NCBI GenBank assembly: GCA_913774355.1
Contig: CAJYGB010000018.1
Location: forward strand, 248,001 to 312,000
Reading direction: 5' to 3'
Length of the DNA: 64,000 bases
DNA from: an uncultured Chryseobacterium sp.
Lineage (GTDB): Bacteria; Bacteroidota; Bacteroidia; Flavobacteriales; Weeksellaceae
Positions 16,357 through 26,121 of this stretch are shown piece after piece. Numbering within the stretch: the stretch's first letter is position 1; each line of letters starts with the position of its first letter. The position numbers were made by a program, and so were the translations under genes. The notes beneath the pieces were generated by a model, which searched no databases, was not told the origin of the DNA, and worked only from the letters and a program-made list of their open reading frames with translations.

Positions 16357-17149
16357 CGGAAGAATCAGTATGCTTTGATCACAGGCGCTACCAGCGGAAT
16401 CGGCTATGAACTGGCAAAACTCTTTGCCAAAGACGGCTATGATCTCGTTATGGTGGCCAGAAACCATGATGACCTTCAGGCCAAAGCCAATGAATTTAAA
16501 AGCTATGGCATCAATGTCATTACCATGGCTAAAAACCTCTTTACACAAGAGGACGCCTATTCCCTGTATTCCGAACTTAAATTAAACGGGATCAGCCCGA
16601 AAATTCTGGTGAATGATGCAGGGCAGGGAGTTTACGGAAAATTTCAGGATACCGATGTCCATCGCGAAGTGGATATTATCAACCTGAATATTGTGTCCGT
16701 TATCATTTTAACCAAGCTTTTTTTAAAAGACCGCTTACCTAAAGGCTCGGGAAAGATTTTAAATCTGGCCTCCCATTGCCAGCAAAGCACCCGGTCCCTG
16801 GCATTCGGTGTATCACGGTACAAAGGCATTTATTCTGTCCTGGTCCGAGGCCATCCGTGAAGAACTGAAAGATTCAGGAATTACGGTAACCGCGCTTTTA
16901 CCTGGACCTACCGACACGGATTTCTTTAATAAAGCCGATATGAACGATAGTAAAATTCTTGAGGACAAAGACAACCTGATGTCTCCTGAAGAAGTTGCAA
17001 TAGACGGCTACAAAGCCCTGATGAACGGCGATGATAAAGTAATATCCGGCTTAAAAAATAAACTTTCCGTAGCGATGACAAATATTGCGACCGACAGCAT
17101 GGCGGCGCACAGGATGGGAGAAATGCAGAAGCCGGTAAACGAAAAGTGA
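16357..17149 (+). pseudogene. Broken short-chain dehydrogenase (SDR), first copy
   Basis: SDR features are the NAD-binding LITGATSGIG, NDAGQGV and YHGTK (catalytic Tyr/Lys). An extra C in the run at 16772-16774 shifts the frame before the catalytic motif; removing it restores ASIASKAPGPWHSVYHGTK. The expected start position (16357) reads CGG instead of ATG, just after AAGGAAATAAAC, and no other ATG is in frame upstream of the nucleotide-binding motif. Both lesions would abolish a normal product, although a TTG at 16375 remains. The best match is the YqjQ/DltE-type SDR group found in stress clusters. Confidence 0.75.
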
Positions 17150-17155
17150 AATTAA

Positions 17156-17908
17156 ATGGGGAAATTGAAATTAGAACATAAATCCGTTCTCATTACAGGA
17201 GCGGACAGCGGAATAGGGAAGGCGGTAGCAGTGCTTTTTGCAGAAGAAGGAGCGAATATAGCCATTGTTTACCATTCCAATAAAGAAGATGCGGATAAAG
17301 TAAAAGCTGAAATAAAAGGACTCGGAAGAAAGTCCATCATCATTCAGGGAGATGTCAGTGACTATGAATTTTGCAGAAAGGCTGCAGAATAGGTCGTTTC
17401 GGAACTCGGAGGCATTGATATTCTTGTGAATAATGCCGGGGTACAGTTTCCTTCCGAAAACATAGAAGATTTGGAAGAAGAGAACATCAGGAAAACTTTT
17501 GACTCCAATATTATTGGAATAATCCTGCTGATAAAGGTAGTTTTCCCTCATCTTAAAGGAGGAAGTACCATCATCAATACCACTTCTGCAGCAGCCTATC
17601 AGGGACATCCGGAACTATTGGATTATTCCGCAACAAAAGGTGCCATTGTTTCCTTTACCCGTTCGCTGGCCCTGCAGGCAAAACCGAAGGGCATCCGTGT
17701 GAATGCGGTAGCACCCGGACCGGTAGCCACTCCGCTTACCGAAGAAACCTTCGGGGAAGAGAAAGAAGATTTGAGCAAGCCTCCTTTCGAAAGAAATGCC
17801 TCACCTGAAGAAGTGGCCCATAGTTTCCTGTTTTTGGCCTGCCGGGATTCGGCACAGATGTCAGGGCAGGTACTGCATCCGAACGGCGGACTCATCGTGA
17901 GCGGATAA
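17156..17908 (+). pseudogene. Broken short-chain dehydrogenase (general-stress-protein-39/YghA-like), second copy
   Basis: A 250-codon SDR gene interrupted by one in-frame TAG at 17390-17392, where related proteins have Glu. Before it: VLITGADSGIGKAVAVLFAEEG and GDVSD. After it: GGIDILVNNAGVQ, the catalytic YSATKGAI, VNAVAPGPVATPL and SGQVLHPNGG. The rest of the frame is undamaged, so the lesion is recent or is a read error. Intact relatives are NAD(P)-dependent oxidoreductases induced by general stress. It is only 6 bp from the preceding SDR. Confidence 0.8.
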
Positions 17909-17946
17909 ACTGATTAAAATCCTGATAACAGATTAAACTAAAATTT

Positions 17947-18084
17947 ATGAAAACCAAAATCATCATGATTCTGGGAATGATTTTCCTATGGACTTTCACG
18001 TCATGCCGATGTGATCTTCCTTCGGATGAACCGGAAGATAAAAATAAAGGAGAAAACATCCAACAGCTCACATACCTTACTTGA
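17947..18084 (+). CDS. Very small lipoprotein (45 residues)
   Basis: ATG 17947 opens MKTKIIMILGMIFLWTFTSC, a signal peptide with lipobox TFTSC (Cys20), followed by 25 mostly charged and polar residues (DLPSDEPEDKNKGEN) to TGA at 18082. It resembles the 69-residue lipoprotein at 11350 in design: lipid anchor plus acidic disordered tail. It is intact within the decayed cluster and in the same direction. No family is recognised. Confidence 0.55.
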   Translation: MKTKIIMILGMIFLWTFTSCRCDLPSDEPEDKNKGENIQQLTYLT

Positions 18085-18157
18085 GAAAATGATTCTCTAT
18101 CATTAAGTAAATAATCCTGAGTATTTCAACAATCACTAATCATAAAACATTAACGCT

Positions 18158-19676
18158 ATGTACAGAGACGGAGCGAGAAAAAGTATATGGCAGGAAGAAA
18201 TCAAAAGATTTTCTTCGGAAACCGGACTTCACCAGATGTTTGATGCAGCCATTGTGGGAGGAGGTATTACCGGTATTTCCACGGCCTTACAACTGCAGCA
18301 GCCCGGTAAGAAATGTATCCTGCTGGAAGCGGCGAACATCGGTTCCGGAACCACCGGCGGAACCACTGCCCATTTAAATGATTTTTTCGATACTACTTTT
18401 ACCGAAGCCATTAATGATTTCGGTAAAGATAATGCCCAATTACTCGCTGAAGTAGGGCAGGAAGCCATCGGAATAATAGAAACAAATATTAAGAATTACA
18501 ACATCGACAGAAATTTTGAACGAAAGAAAGCCTATCTCTTTGCCCTGGATGAAAAACAGGAAAAGCAACTTGAAGATATTGTGGACAGCGCGTCAAAGGT
18601 TGGACACGAAATGATGTATGTGGATGAAATCCCTTTTCCGATCCCTTTCAAAAAGCAGTCTCCATTCCTGATCAGGCACAGTTTCATCCCGTAAAGTACA
18701 TTAAAGCTTTATGCGAAGCGTTCATCAATACAGGCGGAATCATCCTTGAAGACTGCCTTGCTGAAAAACATGACGAACAGGATGATGTAATCATTTTAAA
18801 ACGTCAAAAGGTGAAATTAAAGCGCAGCATCTGATCTATGCGACACATATTCCTCCGGGGTTAAGTATTCTGCACACCACCAATGCCCCGTACAGAAGCT
18901 ATGCGATGGCTTTCAGCCTGAAAGATGAGAATTACCCGAAAGACCTGGGCTATGATCTTATTGATCCGTATCATTATTACCACGTTCAGGAAATAAATGG
19001 TGAAACTTTGCTCATTGCAGGCGGCGAAGACCATAAGACCGGGCACGAAGAAGATACCGGCAAATGTTTTTCAAGGCTTGAAAATTATGTACGGAAATAC
19101 TTTGATGTGGAAACGGCTTATTACAGCTGGTCCAGCCAATATTACGAGCCAACGGACGGTTTCCCGTATATCGGAAAGCTTCCGGGCAGCAAAGGAAAAG
19201 TATATACTGCGACAGGGTTCAGAGGAAATGGGATGATCTTCGGAACCATCTCGTCCCGGATTATATCCGATTTAATTATAAACGAAAACAGTAAATATGA
19301 AAATATTTTCAATCCTTCACGGATAAAGGCCATTGCAAGATTCACCAGTTTTGTGGAAGAAAATGCGGTCGTTGCTTTTGATTTTATCAAAGACAAATTG
19401 TTTAAGGAAAAGATTACGTCTTTACATGAAATAAATGAAGGAGAAGCCAAAGTTGTGAAATACGAAGGTGATTCCTACGCTTTATACAAGGAGGCCACCG
19501 GAAAAGTACATCTGGTGAAAAGTACCTGCCCGCATGCCAAATGTGAAGTCCGCTGGAACAGTGCAGAGCTAAGCTGGGATTGCCCTTGCCACGGTTCGAG
19601 GTTTAATATCAATGGGAAAATCCTTACGGGTCCTTCCGTTATGGCTCTCCAGAGAGTAGATCCCGAGGATTCTTAA
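18158..19676 (+). pseudogene. Broken FAD-dependent oxidoreductase with C-terminal Rieske domain
   Basis: The reconstructed protein of about 505 residues has an N-terminal DAO-type FAD domain (FDAAIVGGGITGISTAL, GSGTTGGTTAH), a middle segment, FRGNGMIFGTISSRIISDLI, and a C-terminal Rieske [2Fe-2S] domain with CPHAKC and CPCHGSRF. Two one-base losses break it: in an A-run at 18650-18654 and in a T-run at 18794-18797. The family (YhfW/glycine-oxidase-like with Rieske) is usual in stress clusters of Bacteroidota and Bacillus. The 3' half remains a long open frame (from ~18906) encoding the Rieske part. Confidence 0.8.
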
Positions 19677-19934
19677 TCTTAAATTTTATGAATATTATAA
19701 AGAACAAGGTACCGTTTTTTATACCGTAATTGTGTACGCATTATTTACTTGAAGCTGATGATTAATTTTGGGCTTAATTCTTACTGACTGAATACCAAGT
19801 TCTACTTTCTCACCGTCTTATCGCTGGCTATGCTATCGATTTGGCTGCGTGAAAAAGGTTCCCCGGAATCAAAGCCGAGGATATGCCGCACACTGAAACA
19901 CCTTAAGTTCCCTCGTTTTAAAAACACTTAAAAA

Positions 19935-19962
19935 ACCATACAGCTTTGTGTGGTTTCTTTGT
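19935..19962 (+). terminator. Intrinsic terminator of the stress cluster
   Basis: The hairpin ACCATACA / TGTGTGGT (19935-19942, 19947-19954, one G-U pair) is followed by TTTCTTTG. It would end plus-strand transcription coming from the decayed cluster. Confidence 0.65.
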
Positions 19963-20183
19963 TTTATGAGCTTATAAATACAGCAAGCCGATCAGTAACC
20001 TTTGAACCCGTTAGGTTTATTTTGCATGACAGACAAATTAAACCCTTAAGGATTAATAAATATTATGGACTGATTAAGATAAAGGGCAATATTTTATTTA
20101 GCAGTATTCTTAAAGCGAAGCCTAACTTGATATCTCTAAACACCTAATACAATACTAATGGTTTAAGTTTCAGGTAAAAGAAT

Positions 20184-20210
20184 AAGACCGTAAAAAAAAA
20201 TTACGGCCTT
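20184..20210 (-). terminator. Intrinsic terminator of the general-stress flavin protein gene
   Basis: On the minus strand, AGGCCGTAA pairs with TTACGGTCT around a T-rich loop and is followed by TATTCTTTT. Confidence 0.6.
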
Positions 20211-20252
20211 ACATTATTTAATAGTTGATGTATTTGTCGGATCAGTTGATTT

Positions 20253-20762
20253 TTAAATTTTAGCGTTTCCCTCGACGCCGTCGGAATTATCGGTAGTATT
20301 ACCGGTAACGGCTGCCGCTACAAAATTCAGCATGCTTACCAGTTTTCCGGCTTTGGTATCCCAATAATAGGAATCTTTGGGTTGTACCATGATAATAGAC
20401 ACATTAGGATCATCTTTCCCGTCTTCAAACCAGGCTTTGGCCATTGGCGACCACTTGTCTTCAATGGTAGACCGGTCTTTGTAAATGGTAGCATCTCCGA
20501 AAATGGAAAGATATTCGTAATCCCCGTTGTTGATGAAGAACAATTGTACTCTTTTATCGTCTTTTATTTCAAAGTTTTTATTGCTCGTATCGCCGCTGAT
20601 GAACCATAAGTTCCCTTCATCATCCGTTTCCTGCAGGCTCATCGGTCGGGAATTGATAGGAAGGGTTTCAAGCTCCGTGCAGAACATACAGATTCTTGCA
20701 CTTTCCGAAAGTTCTTTAATTTTTTTGATTGCGTCTGTGTTCGTAAGATTTTCTGTTGACAT
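20253..20762 (-). CDS. General stress protein, pyridoxamine-5'-phosphate oxidase-like fold
   Basis: 169 residues with the split-barrel flavin-binding fold of general stress protein 26 (YdaG). Visible motifs are RICMFCTELETLPINSRPMSLQ, GNLWFISGDTSNKNFEI and EYLSIFGDATIYKDR. These proteins bind FMN or FAD and are induced by stress; the catalytic role is not settled. It converges on the stress cluster and is intact. There is no signal peptide, so it is cytoplasmic. Confidence 0.88.
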   Translation of the reverse strand: MSTENLTNTDAIKKIKELSESARICMFCTELETLPINSRPMSLQETDDEGNLWFISGDTSNKNFEIKDDKRVQLFFINNGDYEYLSIFGDATIYKDRSTIEDKWSPMAKAWFEDGKDDPNVSIIMVQPKDSYYWDTKAGKLVSMLNFVAAAVTGNTTDNSDGVEGNAKI

Positions 20763-20881
20763 AATAAATATATTTTAAGTGATTGGTTTGATTAAACCTG
20801 AATTTAATTACTGTTACCATTCAAAAATCCGACCACAATGAAGAAGTCCGACGGAAAATACTTTACAGAAATAAAAAAAAA

Positions 20882-22030
20882 TCAGATGCTGATCTCGAAG
20901 CTTTGCGGTTTATCTCCGCTGATGATGCTTTTGTAATAAAGAGAAGGAGTTTTACCGGTGATTTCTTTAAAATAACGGTTGAAAGAAGATTTGGATTTGA
21001 ATCCTGCTTCATAAGCGAAGGAAAGGAAATTGATGTTTTCATCCTTTTCAATGGCCTGTTCCAGCATATTTTTAAAATACTCAATGCGGTATTCGTTGAT
21101 GTAGCGGTAAAAAGGTTTTTGCTTGTAGCCATTGAGCATTTCACTGATCTGATATTTGTTGATCTCCGTCTGTAGAGCAAGTTTATCAAGATTCAGGTCA
21201 CAGTCTCTGTACAGTTGTTTCTGCCGCACCAGCCGGTCCATGTTTTGCCAGAGTCCGCTGAATTTTATTTCATAATCTATATAATTTAAAGCCAGCTCTT
21301 CTTTATCTATATCATTAATTCCAAGATTTTTATCGGAGGGGTTTTCAAATGGATCATTCATGCCTGTTTTCAGGTTCTTCCTAATGATTAAAAGGCAGAT
21401 GATCAACAGCAGGAAATAAACAACTATTCTCGCTGAAATATTGATGACATGATATTTTTCCGGGTAAAAGTGAAGGAATGTTTTACCGATAACTACCGTG
21501 GATTCCATAAAAAGAATGCACCACGAGATCCGTACAATAGCACCATATTCATTCCTGTTAAGAAGATCTGTTTTATACCGGTGCACAATAAGAAGGCTTT
21601 TCAGGGGATAATATAAATTGATGGCAAGCATTGAATATAAACTTAGATTGTTATACAGGCTTAGCAGGGTCTGGTCCGTACGGTTCAGAACGAAAAATAC
21701 GCAGGAAACCGTTAAATAAGCAATCATTAAAATAAAAAGCGGAATAAAGGCATACCATTTTTTCGCTGCTGAAAAATCCTTCTGCGTCTTGCTCAGGGCA
21801 TACAGATAGATTAGCGGACCGTAGGAAGCGGCGATGAAAGTATTCATTTCGTGCCTGATCCTTTCATCCGGAATAAAATTAAAGATGACAAACTTTATGG
21901 TAAGGTGAGCGGCAATGGCCAGAAGAAGGCACATAAAAAGATAGCTTGAAGATGATTTTTTATCCCTAACCTGCAAAAGCCACAGGGCTACCAATGCCTG
22001 AAAAGCGCCGATGATAACAATATATTGCAT
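20882..22030 (-). CDS. AraC-family regulator with N-terminal membrane domain
   Basis: 382 residues from ATG 22030 (MQYIVIIGAFQ); the frame extends to a TTG 21 bp upstream. The first ~215 residues contain about seven hydrophobic segments (7TM-like sensor). A linker follows, then a C-terminal AraC HTH domain (LALQTEINKYQISEMLNG ... AYEAGFKSKSSFNRYFKEITGKTPSLYY). Such integral-membrane AraC proteins are frequent in Flavobacteriia. It lies divergent from the TonB-dependent receptor and phosphatase pair and is a candidate regulator of it. Confidence 0.88.
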   Translation of the reverse strand: MQYIVIIGAFQALVALWLLQVRDKKSSSSYLFMCLLLAIAAHLTIKFVIFNFIPDERIRHEMNTFIAASYGPLIYLYALSKTQKDFSAAKKWYAFIPLFILMIAYLTVSCVFFVLNRTDQTLLSLYNNLSLYSMLAINLYYPLKSLLIVHRYKTDLLNRNEYGAIVRISWCILFMESTVVIGKTFLHFYPEKYHVINISARIVVYFLLLIICLLIIRKNLKTGMNDPFENPSDKNLGINDIDKEELALNYIDYEIKFSGLWQNMDRLVRQKQLYRDCDLNLDKLALQTEINKYQISEMLNGYKQKPFYRYINEYRIEYFKNMLEQAIEKDENINFLSFAYEAGFKSKSSFNRYFKEITGKTPSLYYKSIISGDKPQSFEISI

Positions 22031-22287
22031 TCTTCCTTGAGGTTTGCACAAAATAAATACATAATCTATGATCCGGCAGATTAAATGCTGTTATGTTTTC
22101 ATTAAAAATTCTACCGCCAGATTAATATTACGTTCATAAATAAATAACAAATAATTTAAATGAATTAAACCATTGAAATTCAAAATATTAATGGTATCAA
22201 ACCAACGAGTGATACGTTTTGAAATGTAGTTTTTCCATACGGACGAACAAAAATTCCCAACGTCTCAAATTTGCAGAAAAAAAAATT

Positions 22288-25191
22288 ATGAATCATTCTA
22301 TCGGTTTTTCAGGATCACGGATCATGCAGGTTTCGGCCTTTTTTCTGATGTCATCTCTGGGAATCCTTCACGCACAGACCATCCGGGGAACGGTGGTCGG
22401 CAAAACAAATGGCGTGCTTCCGGGTGCCAATATTTCGATTGTAGACGCCGACGTAAAAGCGGTTTCATCATTAGACGGGGATTTCAGCATTCTTTCCCCA
22501 AAATTAGGCGAAGTAAACATCCGGGTAGAATACATCGGCTATGAAACCAAAATTTTTCCCGTTACGCTGAAAGAAGGAACCAATGATCTTGGCTATATTA
22601 GCATTACTCCCGAAGAGAATAAGAAAGATCGTACCAGAGACATTGAGAAGGTAGTTATTTCAAGACCGAATGCCTTAACCCAGGCAAAAGCTTATGAAAT
22701 CAAGAAAAACAATAATGCCATCATGGAGGTTATTGCTGCCGATGCCATCGGAAAGCTTCCGGACAGAAATGCTGCGGAAGCCGTACAACGGGTACAGGGT
22801 GTTGCAGTAGCGAGGTATCACGGTGAGGCCGACCAGGCGACGGTACGGGGAACTCCTTTCGCCTGGACTTCGGCATTGTTCAACGGAAACCGTCTGCCCA
22901 GCTCCAATGTCCTCGGAAACCGCTCTTTTGTACTGGACGTCGTACCTTCGGAGCTGATTCAGTATGTGCAGGTCTCAAAAGCCGTAACGCCGGATATGGA
23001 CGGTGACGCTATCGGAGGAAGCATTAATTTTATCACAAGAACCGCTCCTGCAAGGAAAACCCTGAGTGTGAGCGGAGCAGGAGGATACAATACGTTTTCC
23101 CATAATGGAACCTACAATGGTTCTATTGTTTACGGCGACCGGTTTTTTAAAAACAAATTAGGGATTATCCTTTCCGGAGCCATCTGGGACAGGCAGTGGG
23201 GAGCCGATTCGTTTGACGTGACCTATAATACGGCATCGGCGAATGAAGCGGAAAGGAAATCAATCGGTACTGTAATGATGAAACGGTATATGGGAACACG
23301 GAGAACCATCGGTTTAAACGGCGGGCTGGAATATAAATTTAACGCCGACCATAAAATATATTTCCGCGGAATGTTTAATAAATTTGATGACATCCGCCCG
23401 GTGTACGAATCCTATGTGGATTATAACAACAGCCGTTACCAGTACAACTTCAGGTATTCCCATTACCAGACGGAGTTATACGGGACGGAATTAGGCGGAG
23501 AACACAGTCTGTCGCCTAAACTGAATATCGACTGGATGCTGAGCGATTACCATGCAAAATATTTTTTGGATACTCCGCCGACTAATGACATAAAAGGGCT
23601 TCCGATCGCTACTTTCAGGCAGAAAATCAGCAGCGGATTCAATAATCTTTCCGGCAATAAAAAAAGATACTGGGGATTTGATTCGCCGGACGGGGTCGGG
23701 GGAGAATATCAGGATTACAGCTTCGATGTAAAAGACCCGGCAGAAGTGATGAACCCCAATAAGCTTTTGCTTTCCCAGCTCGTTATTGCCAAACTGGATA
23801 ATAAGGAACGCGACCGGATTGCCAGGGCAAATGTAAAATTTGATCTTAATGAAAACATCATTTTAAAAGCCGGTGCAAAATACCGTACAAAAGATCGGAA
23901 CAGTACCTACGGCTACAACGCCGTGTATCTTCCGGGAGCCGCTTTAGGAATTCCTAATTCGCCGCCGTTACTGGCTCTGTCACAGCTCTCGACCGGTGAA
24001 CCAGCGAAAGGTGTTCCTTTCTTAAACGGAATGAACGGAAATTACGATTCTTATGTAATGAATCCGCCGACAAAAGACCAGCTTTTCCAGATGTTTTCTC
24101 CTGAATTTTTACAGCAGAACGGGTTTGGGGATTTTTCCAATGCTGAAACCAACGCAACCAGTGTGTATACCGGTGAAGAAAATGTTTTTGCGACCTATGC
24201 CATGGCAGAAATCAAAGCGGCTGAACAATTGAAAATTGTAGCCGGTTTCAGAAATGAGACCACAAGACTAACGTTGAACGGATCCAAAGCCACGAAAAGC
24301 GGAACGCCTGCCGCAACGGTTATCAGCCCGTCGGTGGTGGAAAGTAATTACAATGCCTTCCTTCCTATGCTCCATCTGAAATATAACCTTTCACCGAAAG
24401 CCAATCTGCGGTTTGCCTATACCAGATCATTCATCAGGCCGAATTTCGGAGATATGTCACCGGGATCCAGCATTGACAATACGACAAGCCCAAACAGGAT
24501 TACCCGTGGAAACCCTGATCTGAAGCCTACTTTTAGCCATAACCTAGACCTCATGGGCGAATATTATTTCAGCAATATCGGGATCTTATCCGGAGGCGTC
24601 TTTTACAAAAAGATTTCCGATATCGTATTTCAGGATAGTTCTATTCTTAACTTAAACGGGACGGATTATATGGTTACCCAGGCCAAAAACCTGCAGGATT
24701 CCCATGTGCTCGGTTTTGAAGCAGGCATCAACAAACGCCTTGATTTTTTACCCGGTTTCTGGAAAGGTTTCGGGGTGGAATTCAATTATACTTTTATCAG
24801 CTCCGGGGTAAAGGTGCCGAGAACAGCTAACGGGATATCGTATTTCGATAAAACAACGCTTCCGAACCAGTCCAAAAACCTGTTCAACGCCATTCTGTAT
24901 TATGAAGGCAATAGACTGATGGTCCGTCTGGCAGGAAATTACAGAGGAAAATCGGTAGAAACCATCAACCAGAACCTGGGGCCACAATACTACATCTGGT
25001 CAGACAAAAACTTTACGATTGACTTCTCAGCAAGTTATGATCTCAGCAAAAAAGTAAAATTATTTATCGAGTTAAACAACATCAGCAACGAAGGCCTTCG
25101 ATTATACATCGGCGACAACAGGAAACGAGTTACTTCTGCCGAATGGTACGGAAGCAGGGGACAGATGGGAATCCGTTGGCAGATGTTCTAA
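22288..25191 (+). CDS. TonB-dependent receptor with carboxypeptidase-regulatory-like domain
   Basis: 967 residues from ATG 22288 (MNHSIGFSGSR), with a signal peptide ending at LHAQ. A CarboxypepD_reg-like domain (IRGTVVGKTNGVLPGANISIVD, ~residues 32-110) precedes a plug of the TIGR01782 type (IGKLPDRNAAEAVQRVQGVAV, TVRGTPFAWTSALFNGNRLP). The 22-strand-type barrel ends in RGQMGIRWQMF. It imports a substrate too large for porins, powered by TonB-ExbBD. There is no SusD partner. Instead a secreted tyrosine phosphatase follows after 10 bp, suggesting a phosphorylated substrate. The frame extends 69 bp upstream without a better start. Confidence 0.92.
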   Translation: MNHSIGFSGSRIMQVSAFFLMSSLGILHAQTIRGTVVGKTNGVLPGANISIVDADVKAVSSLDGDFSILSPKLGEVNIRVEYIGYETKIFPVTLKEGTNDLGYISITPEENKKDRTRDIEKVVISRPNALTQAKAYEIKKNNNAIMEVIAADAIGKLPDRNAAEAVQRVQGVAVARYHGEADQATVRGTPFAWTSALFNGNRLPSSNVLGNRSFVLDVVPSELIQYVQVSKAVTPDMDGDAIGGSINFITRTAPARKTLSVSGAGGYNTFSHNGTYNGSIVYGDRFFKNKLGIILSGAIWDRQWGADSFDVTYNTASANEAERKSIGTVMMKRYMGTRRTIGLNGGLEYKFNADHKIYFRGMFNKFDDIRPVYESYVDYNNSRYQYNFRYSHYQTELYGTELGGEHSLSPKLNIDWMLSDYHAKYFLDTPPTNDIKGLPIATFRQKISSGFNNLSGNKKRYWGFDSPDGVGGEYQDYSFDVKDPAEVMNPNKLLLSQLVIAKLDNKERDRIARANVKFDLNENIILKAGAKYRTKDRNSTYGYNAVYLPGAALGIPNSPPLLALSQLSTGEPAKGVPFLNGMNGNYDSYVMNPPTKDQLFQMFSPEFLQQNGFGDFSNAETNATSVYTGEENVFATYAMAEIKAAEQLKIVAGFRNETTRLTLNGSKATKSGTPAATVISPSVVESNYNAFLPMLHLKYNLSPKANLRFAYTRSFIRPNFGDMSPGSSIDNTTSPNRITRGNPDLKPTFSHNLDLMGEYYFSNIGILSGGVFYKKISDIVFQDSSILNLNGTDYMVTQAKNLQDSHVLGFEAGINKRLDFLPGFWKGFGVEFNYTFISSGVKVPRTANGISYFDKTTLPNQSKNLFNAILYYEGNRLMVRLAGNYRGKSVETINQNLGPQYYIWSDKNFTIDFSASYDLSKKVKLFIELNNISNEGLRLYIGDNRKRVTSAEWYGSRGQMGIRWQMF

Positions 25192-25201
25192 AAATTTATA
25201 T

Positions 25202-26026
25202 ATGAAACAAATACTATTAACAGCAGCCGTTATGGCTATGGGAACTTTAGCAAATGCGCAGATTAAAGACAGCCTGCGAAGGGTCGTTAAAATGGAAGGT
25301 GCCTACAATTTCAGAGATGCGGGAGGCTATAAAACCAGCGATGGCAAAGAAGTCATTCCCGGCAAGGTTTTCAGGAGCGATGCCATTGACAAGCTCACCG
25401 ACCGTGATCTGAAAACCTTTCAGGAGAAAAAGATCGCCGCCGTTATCGACCTGAGAGGAACCGAAGAAGCCAAAAAAGCCCCGGACAGACTTCCGCCCGG
25501 CACAGATTACCTGCTTTGTCCGGCAGGAAGCAATAATCTGCCGACTGCACAGGATATGGTAAAGATGCTTAAAGACAAAAATTTTCTGTTCGATATGTAT
25601 GGAGAAGGCGGGCTGCCTTATTTCGGCGAACGGTACAGGCCCCTTTTCGTTCAGTTACTGACCTTAAAGCCCGGTGAGGCCTTGCTGTTCCACTGTACCG
25701 GAGGAAGGGACAGAACAGGCATGGCTGCAGCCCTGTTCCTGAAAGTTCTGGGCGTGCCCCAGGATGTTATCGAAAGCGATTATCTGGCGTCCAACTTTTA
25801 TCTGGCAAAAAATCCGATTATGAATTCTATGTATAAAGGATTGTCCGGAATGTCGGGCTTATCTGAAAACAGCATCAGACAACAGATGGAACTGCGACCG
25901 GAACTGATCCGGAATTTCTTTAATGCCATCAATCAAAAATATGGCAGTATAGAAAACTTTTTCCAGTTAGAAATGGGCATCGGACCGCGGGAAATTGCTA
26001 TCCTGAAACAGAAATATCTGAAATAA
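25202..26026 (+). CDS. Exported tyrosine/serine (IphP-type) protein phosphatase
   Basis: 274 residues with a signal peptide (MKQILLTAAVMAMGTLANAQ). It has the atypical dual-specificity phosphatase layout: NFRDAGGY near residue 36, VFRSDAIDKLTDRD, VIDLRGTEEA, then the P-loop HCTGGRDRT with Cys165 and Arg171 (CX5R). The position 10 bp behind the TonB-dependent receptor makes one operon, with the enzyme in the periplasm. The substrate could be a phosphoprotein or an organic phosphate (inositol-phosphate type); the sequence does not decide. Confidence 0.9.
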   Translation: MKQILLTAAVMAMGTLANAQIKDSLRRVVKMEGAYNFRDAGGYKTSDGKEVIPGKVFRSDAIDKLTDRDLKTFQEKKIAAVIDLRGTEEAKKAPDRLPPGTDYLLCPAGSNNLPTAQDMVKMLKDKNFLFDMYGEGGLPYFGERYRPLFVQLLTLKPGEALLFHCTGGRDRTGMAAALFLKVLGVPQDVIESDYLASNFYLAKNPIMNSMYKGLSGMSGLSENSIRQQMELRPELIRNFFNAINQKYGSIENFFQLEMGIGPREIAILKQKYLK

Positions 26027-26036
26027 AGAATTGTAT

Positions 26037-26121
26037 GTGAATGGCCAATTGTCAATCCGCTACGCTTGTCAATTTTTAAATAGTTCAAAAATTCACTTGC
26101 AAAGCGAAATTCACCATTGGC
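26037..26121. repeat. Dispersed imperfect palindrome, family A
   Basis: An ~80-bp near-palindrome: the left arm contains GTCAATCCGCTACGCTTGTC, and the right arm is the imperfect complement containing ACTTGCAAAGCGAAATTCAC. Related copies lie at 35715-36052, and fragments at 46519-46684. It begins 11 bp after the phosphatase stop codon. Confidence 0.75.

Larger units (their letters stand above)
19677..20252. other. Intergenic region with two terminators, no convincing gene
   Basis: The 576 bp between the Rieske pseudogene and the convergent stress protein hold the terminators listed at 19935 and 20184. A 65-codon open frame at 19950-20147 starts inside the first terminator and has no coding character. 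Nothing else is recognised. Confidence 0.6.

Noticed and set aside
18088..18104. AATGAT / ATCATT inverted repeat before the FAD/Rieske gene, considered as another operator
   Set aside because: Spacing and sequence differ from TGA-N6-TCA and no -7 element is placed as in the other promoters.
19950..20147. 65-codon open frame
   Set aside because: It begins inside a terminator hairpin, has no recognisable protein features and ends near another terminator.
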